DNA of 37,636 nucleotides, from NCBI GenBank assembly GCA_902761975.1, contig CACWMG010000007.1, forward strand, positions 1 to 37,636, written 5' to 3'. Position numbers and translations under genes: made by a program. Positions 1-6,572 of the stretch are shown piece by piece (position 1 is the first letter of the stretch; each line of letters starts with the position of its first letter). Below the pieces are notes generated by a model that saw nothing but the letters and a program-made list of their open reading frames with translations, was not told where the DNA came from and searched no databases. The stretch is from Candidatus Avelusimicrobium pecoris (GTDB lineage: Bacteria > Elusimicrobiota > Elusimicrobia > Elusimicrobiales > Elusimicrobiaceae).

Positions 1-1
1 A

Positions 2-1270
2 CACGGGACGGAAGTAACGGGGAGCTTACAAGGGAAGCAATATAAGACGTTTTTGTTAGCGGGTGACTTAGGGGGAAGTAGTTTTAAGGTGTGCCCGGAA
101 AATGCAGTATGTAATGACGAAGGAAATGTAACAGGATGTGAGAGTGGGTATTACCAAGAGGAACAGACTTGTAAGGAAGAGAAAGCGTGTGATGAATCTA
201 AAAAAACAATCCGTACGTCGTGTGCAGAAGACTGTGGGGAAGAGATAAAAGAAGGTATGTGTAACGTTAAAACGGGGGAGTGGGAAAACTACACAGTAAC
301 GCAAGCGTGCCCCGAGAAACCGAGTGAAGAATTGAACTGTGATAATGGTGTAAGCGGAAAGATGACGCGTGTGAGCCAATGCCAAAACAATACTTGGACG
401 GAGCCGACGTGGGACAAGAGCCAATGTTGTAACCCGAACGACAATAATAAACCGGATGAAGAATATATTTGCCATGATCATGATACCAATACATGCGGAA
501 AGAAAACGAGAACGGTAACTTGTGATACAAACGGGCAATGGGTAGCGGATGATAATGGTTGGCAAGGCAGTTGTATAGACAAACCGGCAGATGAAGTTGC
601 CACGTGCGATAGTGGATACACAGGTAATAAAACGCGTGCCGCTACGTGCAAAGCAGACAACACGGAATGGGAATTTACAGGAAATTACGTCACTACTACC
701 TGTTGTAATGATACCCAAAAAACCGAAACCAAAACTTGTGATAGCGGGTGTGGCAAACAGACCAGGACTGCCTCTACTTGTAATAACGGTACCTGGACAG
801 GGTGGGGTAGTTGGACTGGGAGTTGTCCGTCCAAACCTGGTGACATGACAACTAGTTGTCCACCCGGGAAAAATGGAAGAGAAACGTACACATTTGTATG
901 TAATTCCGCCGGTACGGGATGGACATCACAACTTAAGTCATCTAATTGTACAACGGTTCAGCCCGGTGGAACTTTCAGGAGTGGCAATTACTGTTCAAGC
1001 TACGGATCAACCTCCAGTTGTAATGGCTATACCTTTGCGAGCGGTGCTTATTGTTGGGCCTACGATACGAGTTCATGTGCCGGAACATATGAGAGTGGAG
1101 CTCATTGTATAGCGGCCGTAACAGGCGCTTGTGGAGGAGCTACCTACAAAGCGGGGGCATATTGTATCGGCTCAACATCGGGGAGCCGACACAATTACTG
1201 CGCAGCGGGAACACCAACCGGAGTAGCAGGTCAATGTTGGGATGGCAGCGGCGGTAAAGTTGCCTGTTAA
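2..1270 (+). CDS. Cys-rich repeat protein, C-terminal part (5' truncated by window)
   Basis: The reading frame is open from base 2, so the true start lies upstream of the window; the TTG at 53 is only an internal codon. About 423 residues are visible. Roughly residues 40-320 hold five to six degenerate repeats of about 40-45 residues with the pattern C-x-x-KP, then C, TR, C, W, W and C (for example CGKQTRTASTC followed by WGSWTGSC), which loosely recall thrombospondin type-1 modules. The last ~100 residues are four shorter units of about 20 residues with a G-x-TF/TY-x-SG-x-YC core. The many paired cysteines and the lack of hydrophobic segments suggest an exported, disulfide-bonded surface or appendage protein, but no signal sequence is visible because the N-terminus is missing. 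The family is not recognised. Base composition is more AT-rich and codon use more relaxed than in the neighbouring housekeeping genes. A strong hairpin follows the stop. Confidence 0.75.
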   Translation, partial: HGTEVTGSLQGKQYKTFLLAGDLGGSSFKVCPENAVCNDEGNVTGCESGYYQEEQTCKEEKACDESKKTIRTSCAEDCGEEIKEGMCNVKTGEWENYTVTQACPEKPSEELNCDNGVSGKMTRVSQCQNNTWTEPTWDKSQCCNPNDNNKPDEEYICHDHDTNTCGKKTRTVTCDTNGQWVADDNGWQGSCIDKPADEVATCDSGYTGNKTRAATCKADNTEWEFTGNYVTTTCCNDTQKTETKTCDSGCGKQTRTASTCNNGTWTGWGSWTGSCPSKPGDMTTSCPPGKNGRETYTFVCNSAGTGWTSQLKSSNCTTVQPGGTFRSGNYCSSYGSTSSCNGYTFASGAYCWAYDTSSCAGTYESGAHCIAAVTGACGGATYKAGAYCIGSTSGSRHNYCAAGTPTGVAGQCWDGSGGKVAC

Positions 1271-1318
1271 TACGTTTTGCCGGGAAAAATCCCAGGCAAC
1301 AACTTACGTAAACCTAAT

Positions 1319-1351
1319 CTGCCCCGGGCGTTTTCGTTAAGCCCGGGGCAG
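1319..1351 (+). terminator. Hairpin terminator after the Cys-rich gene
   Basis: CTGCCCCGGGC (1319-1329) pairs perfectly with GCCCGGGGCAG (1341-1351) around an 11-nt loop, 49 nt after the stop. The following U-tract is weak (TGTTTCATCC), so this may be a stabilising 3' hairpin rather than a strong intrinsic terminator. The rest of 1271-1485 holds nothing else I can support. Confidence 0.6.
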
Positions 1352-1485
1352 TGTTTCATCCTTAGGTGAGATAGGGCTACATGCATGAGCAACAGGAGCC
1401 TTTTTATAATGCAAGTGTATGAGAACGGCAACAGACTATCTATCCCGGGTCAAATAGTTTTTACGTGTTATAAGTACCCAAAATT

Positions 1486-1500
1486 TGCTATCATACAGAT
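1486..1500 (+). promoter_or_regulatory. Extended -10 promoter directly in front of the sigma factor gene
   Basis: TGC followed by TATCAT (1489-1494) and then six bases to the ATG at 1501. The expected transcription start falls on or within two bases of the ATG. There is no Shine-Dalgarno, so the mRNA is probably leaderless. No good -35 box is seen. Confidence 0.6.
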
Positions 1501-2670
1501 ATGGACACAGAACTGGATAGTGTAACCGAATATTTTAAGCATTTGGGCCAAATTACCAAAGAAATTGACCGTGAAGAAATGGCCCGGTTGTGGAAACTGG
1601 TTAAAAAGGGCGACGAAGACGCCAAAAACCGCATGATGGAAATGAACTTGCGGTTAGTGGTGCCGACGGCCAAACGTTTCCAACGCCCGGGCATGGAGCT
1701 TATGGACCTGATTGAAGAGGGCAACCTGGGGCTCATGCAAGCCATTGAAAAATTTGAGCCGCAAAAAGGCTACCGCTTTTCCACGTACGCTATCTATTGG
1801 ATTGAGCAATATATCCGTAAATATATTGAGGAACAATCCGGTTCTATCAAAATTCCGTCCCACGCGTGGGGGAACTTGAAACGTTGGTTTAAAGCCTGGA
1901 ACGAGCTCAAAGAAGTCAACGGGCGCGACCCGTCCTTGCGGGAAATGGCCGAAGAGCTTGATTTAAGTGCCCGCCAAGTAAAATCCATTATGGATACACT
2001 CAGTGCCGCCAAAGGGGTGGATTCGCTCACTTCCCTTGTGCGAGACGAAGACGAAATGACCTTGGAAGAAATCATCAGTGATGACGGTAAAGGCAACCCG
2101 CACGACGTGTTTGTCGCAAACGAAGACCAATCCAATTTAAAACAAAGTTTAGACGATTTGCAAGACCGGGACCGCCAAGTAATTATCATGCGCTACGGCC
2201 TGGATGACAATAACCCCAAAACGCTGGGCGAAGTGGCTGAGCTGTTGGGCCTCTCGCGCGAGCGGGTACGCCAAATTGAAGAGCGCGCCATCCGTACCTT
2301 GCGCAACGCGGCCCGCAAAGCCGGCATTTTGGAAGTTACCGACGAAAATTTCCGCACTACTAAATTGCACGCGGCCATGCGCCCGCGTGTAAAAACAAAT
2401 ATCTTGGGCGAAGAACTGGACGACAGCCCGTTAGCCAAGCTCATCCGCCATAAAGTGGCCCAAGCCAAAAAACACATAGCGGCTAAAAAGGCCACGGCCA
2501 AAACTGCGCCGAAAAAAGCCACGGCTAAGGCCGCCAAAAAATCGGCACCTAAGACGGCAAAAAAAGCCACTAAAAAAGGACCTTCTAAGGTAGCCAAGAA
2601 GGTTGTAAAACCGGCCAAAAAATCGGCGGCTAAGAAATCCAAATCCTCCAAAGTTTCCAAGAAACGCTAA
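1501..2670 (+). CDS. RNA polymerase sigma-70 factor (RpoD/SigA-like) with Lys/Ala-rich C-terminal tail
   Basis: This 389-residue protein is a group 1/2 sigma-70 factor that directs RNA polymerase to promoters. Region 1.2 spans about residues 5-35. Region 2 is about 45-112, with DLIEEGNLGLMQAIEKF (core binding) and FSTYAIYWIEQYIRKYI (-10 recognition). Region 3 is about 120-205 and region 4 about 212-275, with the helix-turn-helix GEVAELLGLSRERVRQIE. There is no long region 1.1. After residue ~318 comes a histone-H1-like tail of about 70 residues made almost only of K, A, T, S and P (repeats of KKATAK and AAKK types), which ordinary sigma factors lack. The start is ATG 1501 with no Shine-Dalgarno, placed 6 nt after a -10 box. 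tRNA-Arg starts 6 nt after the stop and is probably co-transcribed. I cannot tell whether this is the primary sigma factor or a paralogue. Confidence 0.93.
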   Translation: MDTELDSVTEYFKHLGQITKEIDREEMARLWKLVKKGDEDAKNRMMEMNLRLVVPTAKRFQRPGMELMDLIEEGNLGLMQAIEKFEPQKGYRFSTYAIYWIEQYIRKYIEEQSGSIKIPSHAWGNLKRWFKAWNELKEVNGRDPSLREMAEELDLSARQVKSIMDTLSAAKGVDSLTSLVRDEDEMTLEEIISDDGKGNPHDVFVANEDQSNLKQSLDDLQDRDRQVIIMRYGLDDNNPKTLGEVAELLGLSRERVRQIEERAIRTLRNAARKAGILEVTDENFRTTKLHAAMRPRVKTNILGEELDDSPLAKLIRHKVAQAKKHIAAKKATAKTAPKKATAKAAKKSAPKTAKKATKKGPSKVAKKVVKPAKKSAAKKSKSSKVSKKR

Positions 2671-2676
2671 ATTTGC

Positions 2677-2750
2677 GCCCCCGTAGCTCAATTGGATAGA
2701 GCGATTCCGTCCTAAGGAAGAGGTTGCGAGTTCAACTCCCGCCGGGGGTA
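2677..2750 (+). tRNA. tRNA-Arg (anticodon CCT)
   Basis: A 74-nt cloverleaf: acceptor GCCCCCG/CGGGGGT, D-stem GCTC/GAGC, anticodon loop GTCCTAA (anticodon CCT after U33), T-loop TTCAACT, discriminator A. There is one mismatch in the anticodon stem (A-G) and one in the T-stem (A-C). CCA is not encoded; a T-run follows. It starts 6 nt after the sigma factor stop without a visible promoter. Confidence 0.9.
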
Positions 2751-2761
2751 TTTTTCTTCGT

Positions 2762-2865
2762 AAAATGCCCTACTTCGTTGTTGCAAACTCGGTCGGATAC
2801 CTCCGCCCTACGGGCGCGTTCCGCCAGTATTCCTCCCTCGTTTGCGCCTAGAATTAGGGCATTTT
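2762..2865 (+). repeat. tRNA-associated palindromic repeat, copy 1
   Basis: 104 bp bounded by perfect 10-bp inverted repeats AAAATGCCCT (2762-2771) and AGGGCATTTT (2856-2865). Nested inside are GCAAAC/GTTTGC (2783-2788/2840-2845), GGATAC/GTATTCC (2795-2800/2827-2833) and an apical hairpin CGCCC-TAC-GGGCG (2804-2816). The core TTGTTGC, CTCGGTCGGATACCTCCG and CCGCCAGTATTCCTCCCTC recurs in copy 3. It begins 11 nt after the 3' end of tRNA-Arg(CCT). Confidence 0.8.
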
Positions 2866-2923
2866 TCATTGAAAAATTTTCCGCGCTTGTGGCAAAAACC
2901 GCGAGCCCGGCCTGCAGGAAAAA

Positions 2924-2943
2924 GCCCGCAAAGCCTTGCGGGC
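2924..2943 (+). repeat. Perfect 8-bp hairpin between repeat copies
   Basis: GCCCGCAA-AGCC-TTGCGGGC. A second hairpin follows at 2969-2993 (GGATAA-TCCC ... GGGA-T-TTATCC). Both lie in the stretch between repeat copy 1 and the duplicated tRNA 3' end. No T-run follows either, and I see no gene here. Confidence 0.5.
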
Positions 2944-3020
2944 GTATCAATTAGTTTTGCCGAAGGCAGGATAATCCCGCCAGGGATTTATCCGTTAGGA
3001 ATTTTACCGGAAGGCAACCT

Positions 3021-3035
3021 CCGCCGGGGGTATTT
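3021..3035 (+). repeat. Duplicated 3' end of tRNA-Arg(CCT)
   Basis: CCGCCGGGGGTATTT is identical to 2739-2753, which is the last 12 bases of tRNA-Arg plus the start of its T-run. The similarity continues with small gaps on both sides (CAAC-CTCCG upstream and CTTC downstream). Repeat copy 2 starts 4 nt later, so the arrangement tRNA end plus palindrome occurs twice in 400 bp. Confidence 0.7.
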
Positions 3036-3039
3036 CTTC

Positions 3040-3149
3040 CTAATTTGCGCTACAACTTTGTTGCTCAAGGGCTCGAATACCTCCGCGCTACCGCGCGTGC
3101 TTTGCACAGTATACTTCGCCCTTTCGCGTCGCGTTCTAGCACAAATTAG
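3040..3149 (+). repeat. tRNA-associated palindromic repeat, copy 2
   Basis: 110 bp bounded by CTAATTTGCGCT (3040-3051) and AGCACAAATTAG (3138-3149), which pair in 11 of 12 positions. Nested pairs are AAGGGC/GCCCTT (3067-3072/3118-3123), ATAC/GTAT (3077-3080/3109-3112) and an apex CGCG-CTAC-CGCG (3084-3095). The sequence is diverged from copy 1, but the pairing at each level is kept by compensatory changes. Confidence 0.75.
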
Positions 3150-3213
3150 TTTGAAAAACTGGAACTGCCACCAAATTTCCCTGCATATTTTCAATTCTAA
3201 TCAATTTTTTAGG

Positions 3214-3242
3214 TTGACTGAAAAAGCACAAATTTTTATGCT
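3214..3242 (+). promoter_or_regulatory. Promoter of the nitroreductase gene
   Basis: TTGACT (3214-3219), 17-bp spacer, TATGCT (3237-3242). The ATG at 3269 is preceded by the Shine-Dalgarno-like AAGGGGGA. Confidence 0.6.
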
Positions 3243-3268
3243 AGTAACACATCTCAAGGGGGAAAACT

Positions 3269-3874
3269 ATGAAACACGAATTTTTAGACTTAATGAAACT
3301 GCGCCGCACGCGCTATGATTTAACGAACAAAAGTACGCTACCTAAAGAGGAAATCGTAAAATTGGTGCAGGAGTGCGTCAAACACGCGCCTAGCCCATTT
3401 AACAGCCAAAGTACGCGGGTGCTTTTGTTATGTGGCAAGCGTCATCAGCAATTTTGGGATATTGCCCGGCATGAGCTTCAACAAATCGTCCCAACCGAAA
3501 AATTCGCCTCCACGGAAGAAAAACTAAGCGCGTTTTCGGCCGCGCACGGCACGCTTTTATTTTTTGAAGATTGGAGTGTGGTGGAAAGTTTGCAAGCGCA
3601 ATTCCCTACCTATAAGGACCATTTCCCGCAGTGGGCCTATCAAGCTAATGCCATGGCCGAATTTGCCGTATGGACGGCATTAGCTGAAAACGGGATGGGG
3701 GCCAGTTTGCAACATTATAATCCGCTGGTGGATTTAGAGGTGCACCGGCAATTCCACGTGCCGCTAGATTGGAAGTTAATTGCGCAGATGCCCTTTGGCG
3801 TAACGCTACATAAAGAGCCGCCGGCCAAAGAGTTTATGCCCATAGAAGAGCGGGTACACGTGGCGTGCCCCTAG
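3269..3874 (+). CDS. Nitroreductase family protein
   Basis: This 201-residue protein has the layout of small FMN-dependent nitroreductases of the YdgI/HBN1-like group, which reduce nitro compounds or quinones with NAD(P)H in the cytoplasm. The N-terminal MKLRRTRYDL carries the basic phosphate-contacting residues typical of the family. HAPSPFNSQSTRVLLL (about residues 39-54) is the conserved FMN-binding segment. The middle helices with QWAYQANAMAEFAVWTALAENGMGASLQHYNP (shared dimer and flavin core) and the C-terminal MPFGV segment fit the fold. Its length is normal for the group. It stands alone with its own promoter and is followed by strong hairpins. The natural substrate cannot be inferred from sequence. 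Confidence 0.88.
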   Translation: MKHEFLDLMKLRRTRYDLTNKSTLPKEEIVKLVQECVKHAPSPFNSQSTRVLLLCGKRHQQFWDIARHELQQIVPTEKFASTEEKLSAFSAAHGTLLFFEDWSVVESLQAQFPTYKDHFPQWAYQANAMAEFAVWTALAENGMGASLQHYNPLVDLEVHRQFHVPLDWKLIAQMPFGVTLHKEPPAKEFMPIEERVHVACP

Positions 3875-3908
3875 CTAAAATTACAAAGGGGCCTTTCTCG
3901 TCCTAGCC

Positions 3909-3930
3909 GCGGGCAAAGCAGTTTGCCCGC
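3909..3930 (+). terminator. Hairpin after nitroreductase
   Basis: GCGGGCAAA-GCAG-TTTGCCCGC, a perfect 9-bp stem 35 nt after the stop. The following TTGCGGAAAAA is not U-rich, so the second hairpin at 3943-3974 may be the actual terminator. Confidence 0.55.
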
Positions 3931-3942
3931 TTGCGGAAAAAA

Positions 3943-3974
3943 TTTAAGGGGCCCTAATAATAGGGCCCCTTAAA
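3943..3974. terminator. Bidirectional terminator between nitroreductase and tRNA-Gln
   Basis: TTTAAGGGGCCCTA (3943-3956) and TAGGGCCCCTTAAA (3961-3974) form a perfect 14-bp stem with A-runs before and T-runs after on both strands. It lies just beyond the 3' end of the minus-strand tRNA-Gln and after the plus-strand nitroreductase. Confidence 0.8.
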
Positions 3975-3977
3975 ATT

Positions 3978-4051
3978 TGGTTTCCGGACTAGGACTCGAA
4001 CCTAGAATGACTGGACCAAAACCAGTAGTGATACCATTTCACCATCCGGAA
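3978..4051 (-). tRNA. tRNA-Gln (anticodon TTG), CCA encoded
   Basis: A 74-nt cloverleaf on the minus strand: acceptor TTCCGGA/TCCGGAA, short D-stem GTG/CAC, anticodon stem ACTGG/CCAGT with loop TTTTGGT (anticodon TTG), T-arm CTAGG-TTCGAGT-CCTAG, discriminator A and an encoded CCA (3978-3980). No promoter is evident in the 66 bp between spoVG and this tRNA, so it may be processed from the spoVG transcript. Confidence 0.92.
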
Positions 4052-4117
4052 TTAAATCGGTAGATACTGCGTGCATGGTGCAAAACAGGTTGTACAGTAT
4101 CTTGGTATAACGCTATG

Positions 4118-4411
4118 TTATGCGGCAGACGGCTGCGTTTGCACTTGGCCGGCCTGGGCTTCCACCTCGTTGTGGTAGGCTTGCAAAATGTTACTTTCTA
4201 AATAAGAACGAAACTCTTGCGTAATGGGGTGGGCTAAATCTATGTAGGTCCCATCCGCCATTTTGCGTGACGGCATGCACAAGATAAGGCCCTTGTTCCC
4301 TTCTACCACTTTCATATTGCGTACGGCAAAGCAATTGTCAAACGTTACACTTACAAACGCTTTTAGGCGTTCTTCATGGGTTAGATGAACTTTGATCTCC
4401 GTTATCTGCAT
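4118..4411 (-). CDS. spoVG: SpoVG family protein
   Basis: This 97-residue protein matches SpoVG, a small conserved nucleic-acid-binding regulator found in Firmicutes, spirochaetes and other lineages. Visible family segments are MQITEIKVHL at the N-terminus, LKAFVSVTFDNCFAVRNMKV in the centre, and GLILCMPSRK followed by DLAHPITQEFR. The chosen start (ATG, 4411) has a strong GGAGG 8 nt upstream. An upstream in-frame ATG at 4441 would add ten unconserved residues inside ispE and is less likely. The gene overlaps the 3' end of ispE by 38 bp, and the ispE-spoVG neighbourhood is also known from Firmicutes. In a non-sporulating lineage its role would be general post-transcriptional or transcriptional regulation, which is an inference. 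Confidence 0.92.
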   Translation of the reverse strand: MQITEIKVHLTHEERLKAFVSVTFDNCFAVRNMKVVEGNKGLILCMPSRKMADGTYIDLAHPITQEFRSYLESNILQAYHNEVEAQAGQVQTQPSAA

Positions 4412-5303
4412 CAGTAGGTCCTCCGTAAAAAGCAGTTGCATAAATCAACGCTTTTGCAGGTTGTAGCTGGGCTACAAGTTCTTGCGCATTGTTTTTAGTG
4501 CCAACTAGTGCAAATACGGTTGAACCAGAACCGGACATTCTGCAAACACCACTGTCTATCCTTTGCAGGGACACTAACGCATCACCCACGGCCGGAACAA
4601 ACGGGAGTACATATTCTTCTAATCTGTTAAAGAGCAACGGTTTCCACATTTCTAACGGGTCCCCGTTTTTTACTACATTAATTAGTTTATCCAATTTTGA
4701 AAGGTTTGTCAATATTTCTTTTTCTTCTGGCACGTGCATACGTGCAAAAACTTCTTTGGTAGATACGGCTGTGTTGGGGTACATAAGCACTATCCAGGGG
4801 AGCTTGCCTGCGGCCGGCAAGGGGGTTAATTTTTCCCCAATGCCTTCCCCTTTTAAAAACGTATCTGGGTACAAGAAAAGCGGTACATCCGCCCCCAGCG
4901 TAGCGGCGGGCTCAATAAGCTCTAGCGGGTTTTTCCCAAATGCTTTGCAAAGTAAAATCAGTACCCCTGCCGCGTCGGAAGAGCCGCCCCCTAGTCCTGC
5001 TCCCGTAGGCAAGCGTTTTTCCAAGGTTAATTGAACACGTGCCGTTACATGGTAGTGCTGTAAAAATAACAGGGTGGCTTTCCATACTAAATTTTTAGGG
5101 GTGGCGGGGATATACTTGCCCCGTGGCCCTGTAATGCGCAGGGAAATGGCTGTTTTAGGAGCCGGGGTTACGTCCATGTGTAAGGTGTCGCCCCAGTTAA
5201 TTTTGGCAAATAAGGTACTGAGTTCGTGGTAGCCGTTGGGGCGTTTGCCGGTAACTTCTAAAAATAAATTTACCTTAGCCGGGCAAAAATACGTTAGTTT
5301 CAT
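4374..5303 (-). CDS. ispE: 4-diphosphocytidyl-2-C-methyl-D-erythritol kinase
   Basis: IspE phosphorylates CDP-methylerythritol with ATP in the cytoplasmic MEP pathway for isoprenoid precursors. The 309-residue protein is a GHMP kinase of typical length: CPAKVNLFLEV at residues 7-17 with the conserved Lys10, the ATP-binding glycine loop PTGAGLGGGSSDAAG at 99-113, the catalytic Asp139 in GADVPLF, and the C-terminal MSGSGSTVFAL motif. The start overlaps the upstream gene by ATGA (4 nt), and the end overlaps spoVG, so the three minus-strand genes form one operon. The last ~15 residues are a loose, polar extension. Confidence 0.95.
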   Translation of the reverse strand: MKLTYFCPAKVNLFLEVTGKRPNGYHELSTLFAKINWGDTLHMDVTPAPKTAISLRITGPRGKYIPATPKNLVWKATLLFLQHYHVTARVQLTLEKRLPTGAGLGGGSSDAAGVLILLCKAFGKNPLELIEPAATLGADVPLFLYPDTFLKGEGIGEKLTPLPAAGKLPWIVLMYPNTAVSTKEVFARMHVPEEKEILTNLSKLDKLINVVKNGDPLEMWKPLLFNRLEEYVLPFVPAVGDALVSLQRIDSGVCRMSGSGSTVFALVGTKNNAQELVAQLQPAKALIYATAFYGGPTDADNGDQSSSNP

Positions 5304-6367
5304 TGCAACCGTAGCTCCGTGTTATGCACGATATTCCCCCAGTGATATTCCTCACTGGCAATCAGTTCGCCTGCTTGATCGTAGCGGTTACGTTGCCCGT
5401 TTAGCATGCCGTCGGAATAAAATTCACTTAAACACGGTTTGCCGTTGGCGTAAAATTCGGTACGGTCTCCTTCTAAACGCCCGTTTTCATAATTTTCTTC
5501 ATACCAAAGCTGGCCGGAGGGGAAAAACAACTTACGGGTCCCTTGTAGTTTGCCGTCGTTGAAGTTTTCCTCACTTTCCGGGGTGCCGTTTGCGTACCAA
5601 GTGCGGTGTTCTCCGTGTAGCTTTCCTTTTACATAGTGGGCATGCTCGCGCAAGGTATTGTCTTTTTGAGTAACCGTGCGTTCCCCTTCTAACAGTGCAT
5701 TTTCATAACGGCAAGTAGTGCAAAACACATCTTGGGCAGTATATGTATAGTATTGGGCCGGTCCTTGCAAAACGCCCTGTTCATATGTCTCGCGCGAGAG
5801 GACTTCCCCTTCATTATTATAACGGACTAACACGCCATGCAATTTATTATTTTGATACATGGCCTCTGTTTTTAATTTGCCGCTTTCGGTAAATTCTTTT
5901 ACCTCTCCGTCCGGGATATTGCCCAGTAATTCCAAGGTGGCCCCGTTGGCAGAAACCGTTTCCTCGGCTACTTGCTTTCCATTGACGTAAAACGCGCGCA
6001 CATCTTTGTTTGTTTTAAGGAGTGTGCCGGGGTAAATGGGTTTTTTCTCTTCTTCCGGCGCGGTTTCTTGCAGTACGGGGGCGTTGTGCTCGGTTACGCA
6101 GACCAGTTGGCCGTTGTCATATTCTTCACTAAACGTAACGGCATTAGTGCTTAGGTCAATTACCTCTAACAAACCGTGCAACTTCCCATTTTCAAAATGT
6201 TTTTTAGTAATAGATGTGATAGCCGCTTCGTTCACTTCTCCGTCCGGGATCGTGCCGGTGGTATTGATGATATTGTTATCTTTATCCAAAAATTCTTTAG
6301 CCACACATTGTGCTTTATAGTAGGTGCGGGCTTGGGGGGTGGTAATACAAAATAGTTCTTCTTTCAT
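5300..6367 (-). CDS. YwqK/MORN-like repeat protein
   Basis: The 355-residue protein is built from about 12-13 tandem units of roughly 20-24 residues with the pattern Y/F-x-NGKLxGxxxxYxxxGxLxxxxxY, as in MORN and YwqK-type repeat proteins (often annotated as antitoxin YwqK, a name without firm functional support here). Clear units include NGKLHGLLEV, KGKLHGEHRTWYANG, DGKLQGTRKLFFPSG and NGRLEGDRTEFYANG. No signal peptide or membrane segment is seen, so it is probably cytoplasmic. I prefer ATG 6367: a TGC-TATACT -10 box ends 7 nt upstream, predicting a leaderless mRNA, whereas the longer frame to 6433 would be translated through the promoter. It is the first gene of the operon with ispE and spoVG. 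Its function is unknown. Confidence 0.82.
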   Translation of the reverse strand: MKEELFCITTPQARTYYKAQCVAKEFLDKDNNIINTTGTIPDGEVNEAAITSITKKHFENGKLHGLLEVIDLSTNAVTFSEEYDNGQLVCVTEHNAPVLQETAPEEEKKPIYPGTLLKTNKDVRAFYVNGKQVAEETVSANGATLELLGNIPDGEVKEFTESGKLKTEAMYQNNKLHGVLVRYNNEGEVLSRETYEQGVLQGPAQYYTYTAQDVFCTTCRYENALLEGERTVTQKDNTLREHAHYVKGKLHGEHRTWYANGTPESEENFNDGKLQGTRKLFFPSGQLWYEENYENGRLEGDRTEFYANGKPCLSEFYSDGMLNGQRNRYDQAGELIASEEYHWGNIVHNTELRLQ

Positions 6368-6383
6368 ATATAAGAGTATAGCA
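6368..6383 (-). promoter_or_regulatory. Extended -10 promoter of the YwqK-like/ispE/spoVG operon
   Basis: On the minus strand TGC is followed by TATACT (6380-6375), then seven bases to the ATG at 6367. No Shine-Dalgarno is present. Confidence 0.55.
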
Positions 6384-6435
6384 AATTGTCTTTTTGATTG
6401 TTTGCTTTTAAATGCCCCTGCTTGACTGAACAAAG

Positions 6436-6505
6436 CAAGCCCCCAGTTAGGCTGGGGGTTCTTGACTTGCTACTATATGGGTTTCCCCGGCAGGCAATGG
6501 GCCGG
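6436..6505 (+). other. Two strong hairpins between divergent genes
   Basis: CAAG-CCCCCAG (6436-6446) pairs with CTGGGGG-TT-CTTG (6452-6464). TTCCCCGGC (6483-6491) pairs with GCCGGGGAA, followed by a T-rich TATTTTTCC, which is terminator-like. No plus-strand gene lies upstream, because the neighbouring gene is divergent. The hairpins could end a short unannotated transcript or insulate trxA. No coding potential is seen. Confidence 0.5.
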
Positions 6506-6534
6506 GGAATATTTTTCCAAACTTAACTTATTTT

Positions 6535-6543
6535 TGCTATACT
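6535..6543 (+). promoter_or_regulatory. Promoter of trxA
   Basis: Extended -10 TGC-TATACT (TATACT 6538-6543) without a clear -35 box, 30 nt before the trxA ATG, which has a GAGGT ribosome-binding site. Confidence 0.6.
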
Positions 6544-6572
6544 ACTTTTATAAAGTTTTTGTGAGGTAATTT

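Noticed and set aside
2762..3149. CRISPR array
   Set aside because: The repeats are few, ~105 bp, diverged and palindromic, with no regular spacers and no cas genes.
2842..3318. A 158-codon plus-strand open frame across the tRNA-repeat region
   Set aside because: It runs through palindromic repeats, the tRNA-end duplication and the promoter and start of the nitroreductase gene. It has no ribosome-binding site and a composition unlike a real protein.
4489..5034. A 181-codon frame opposite ispE
   Set aside because: It is the antisense shadow of a well-supported ispE with all GHMP motifs.
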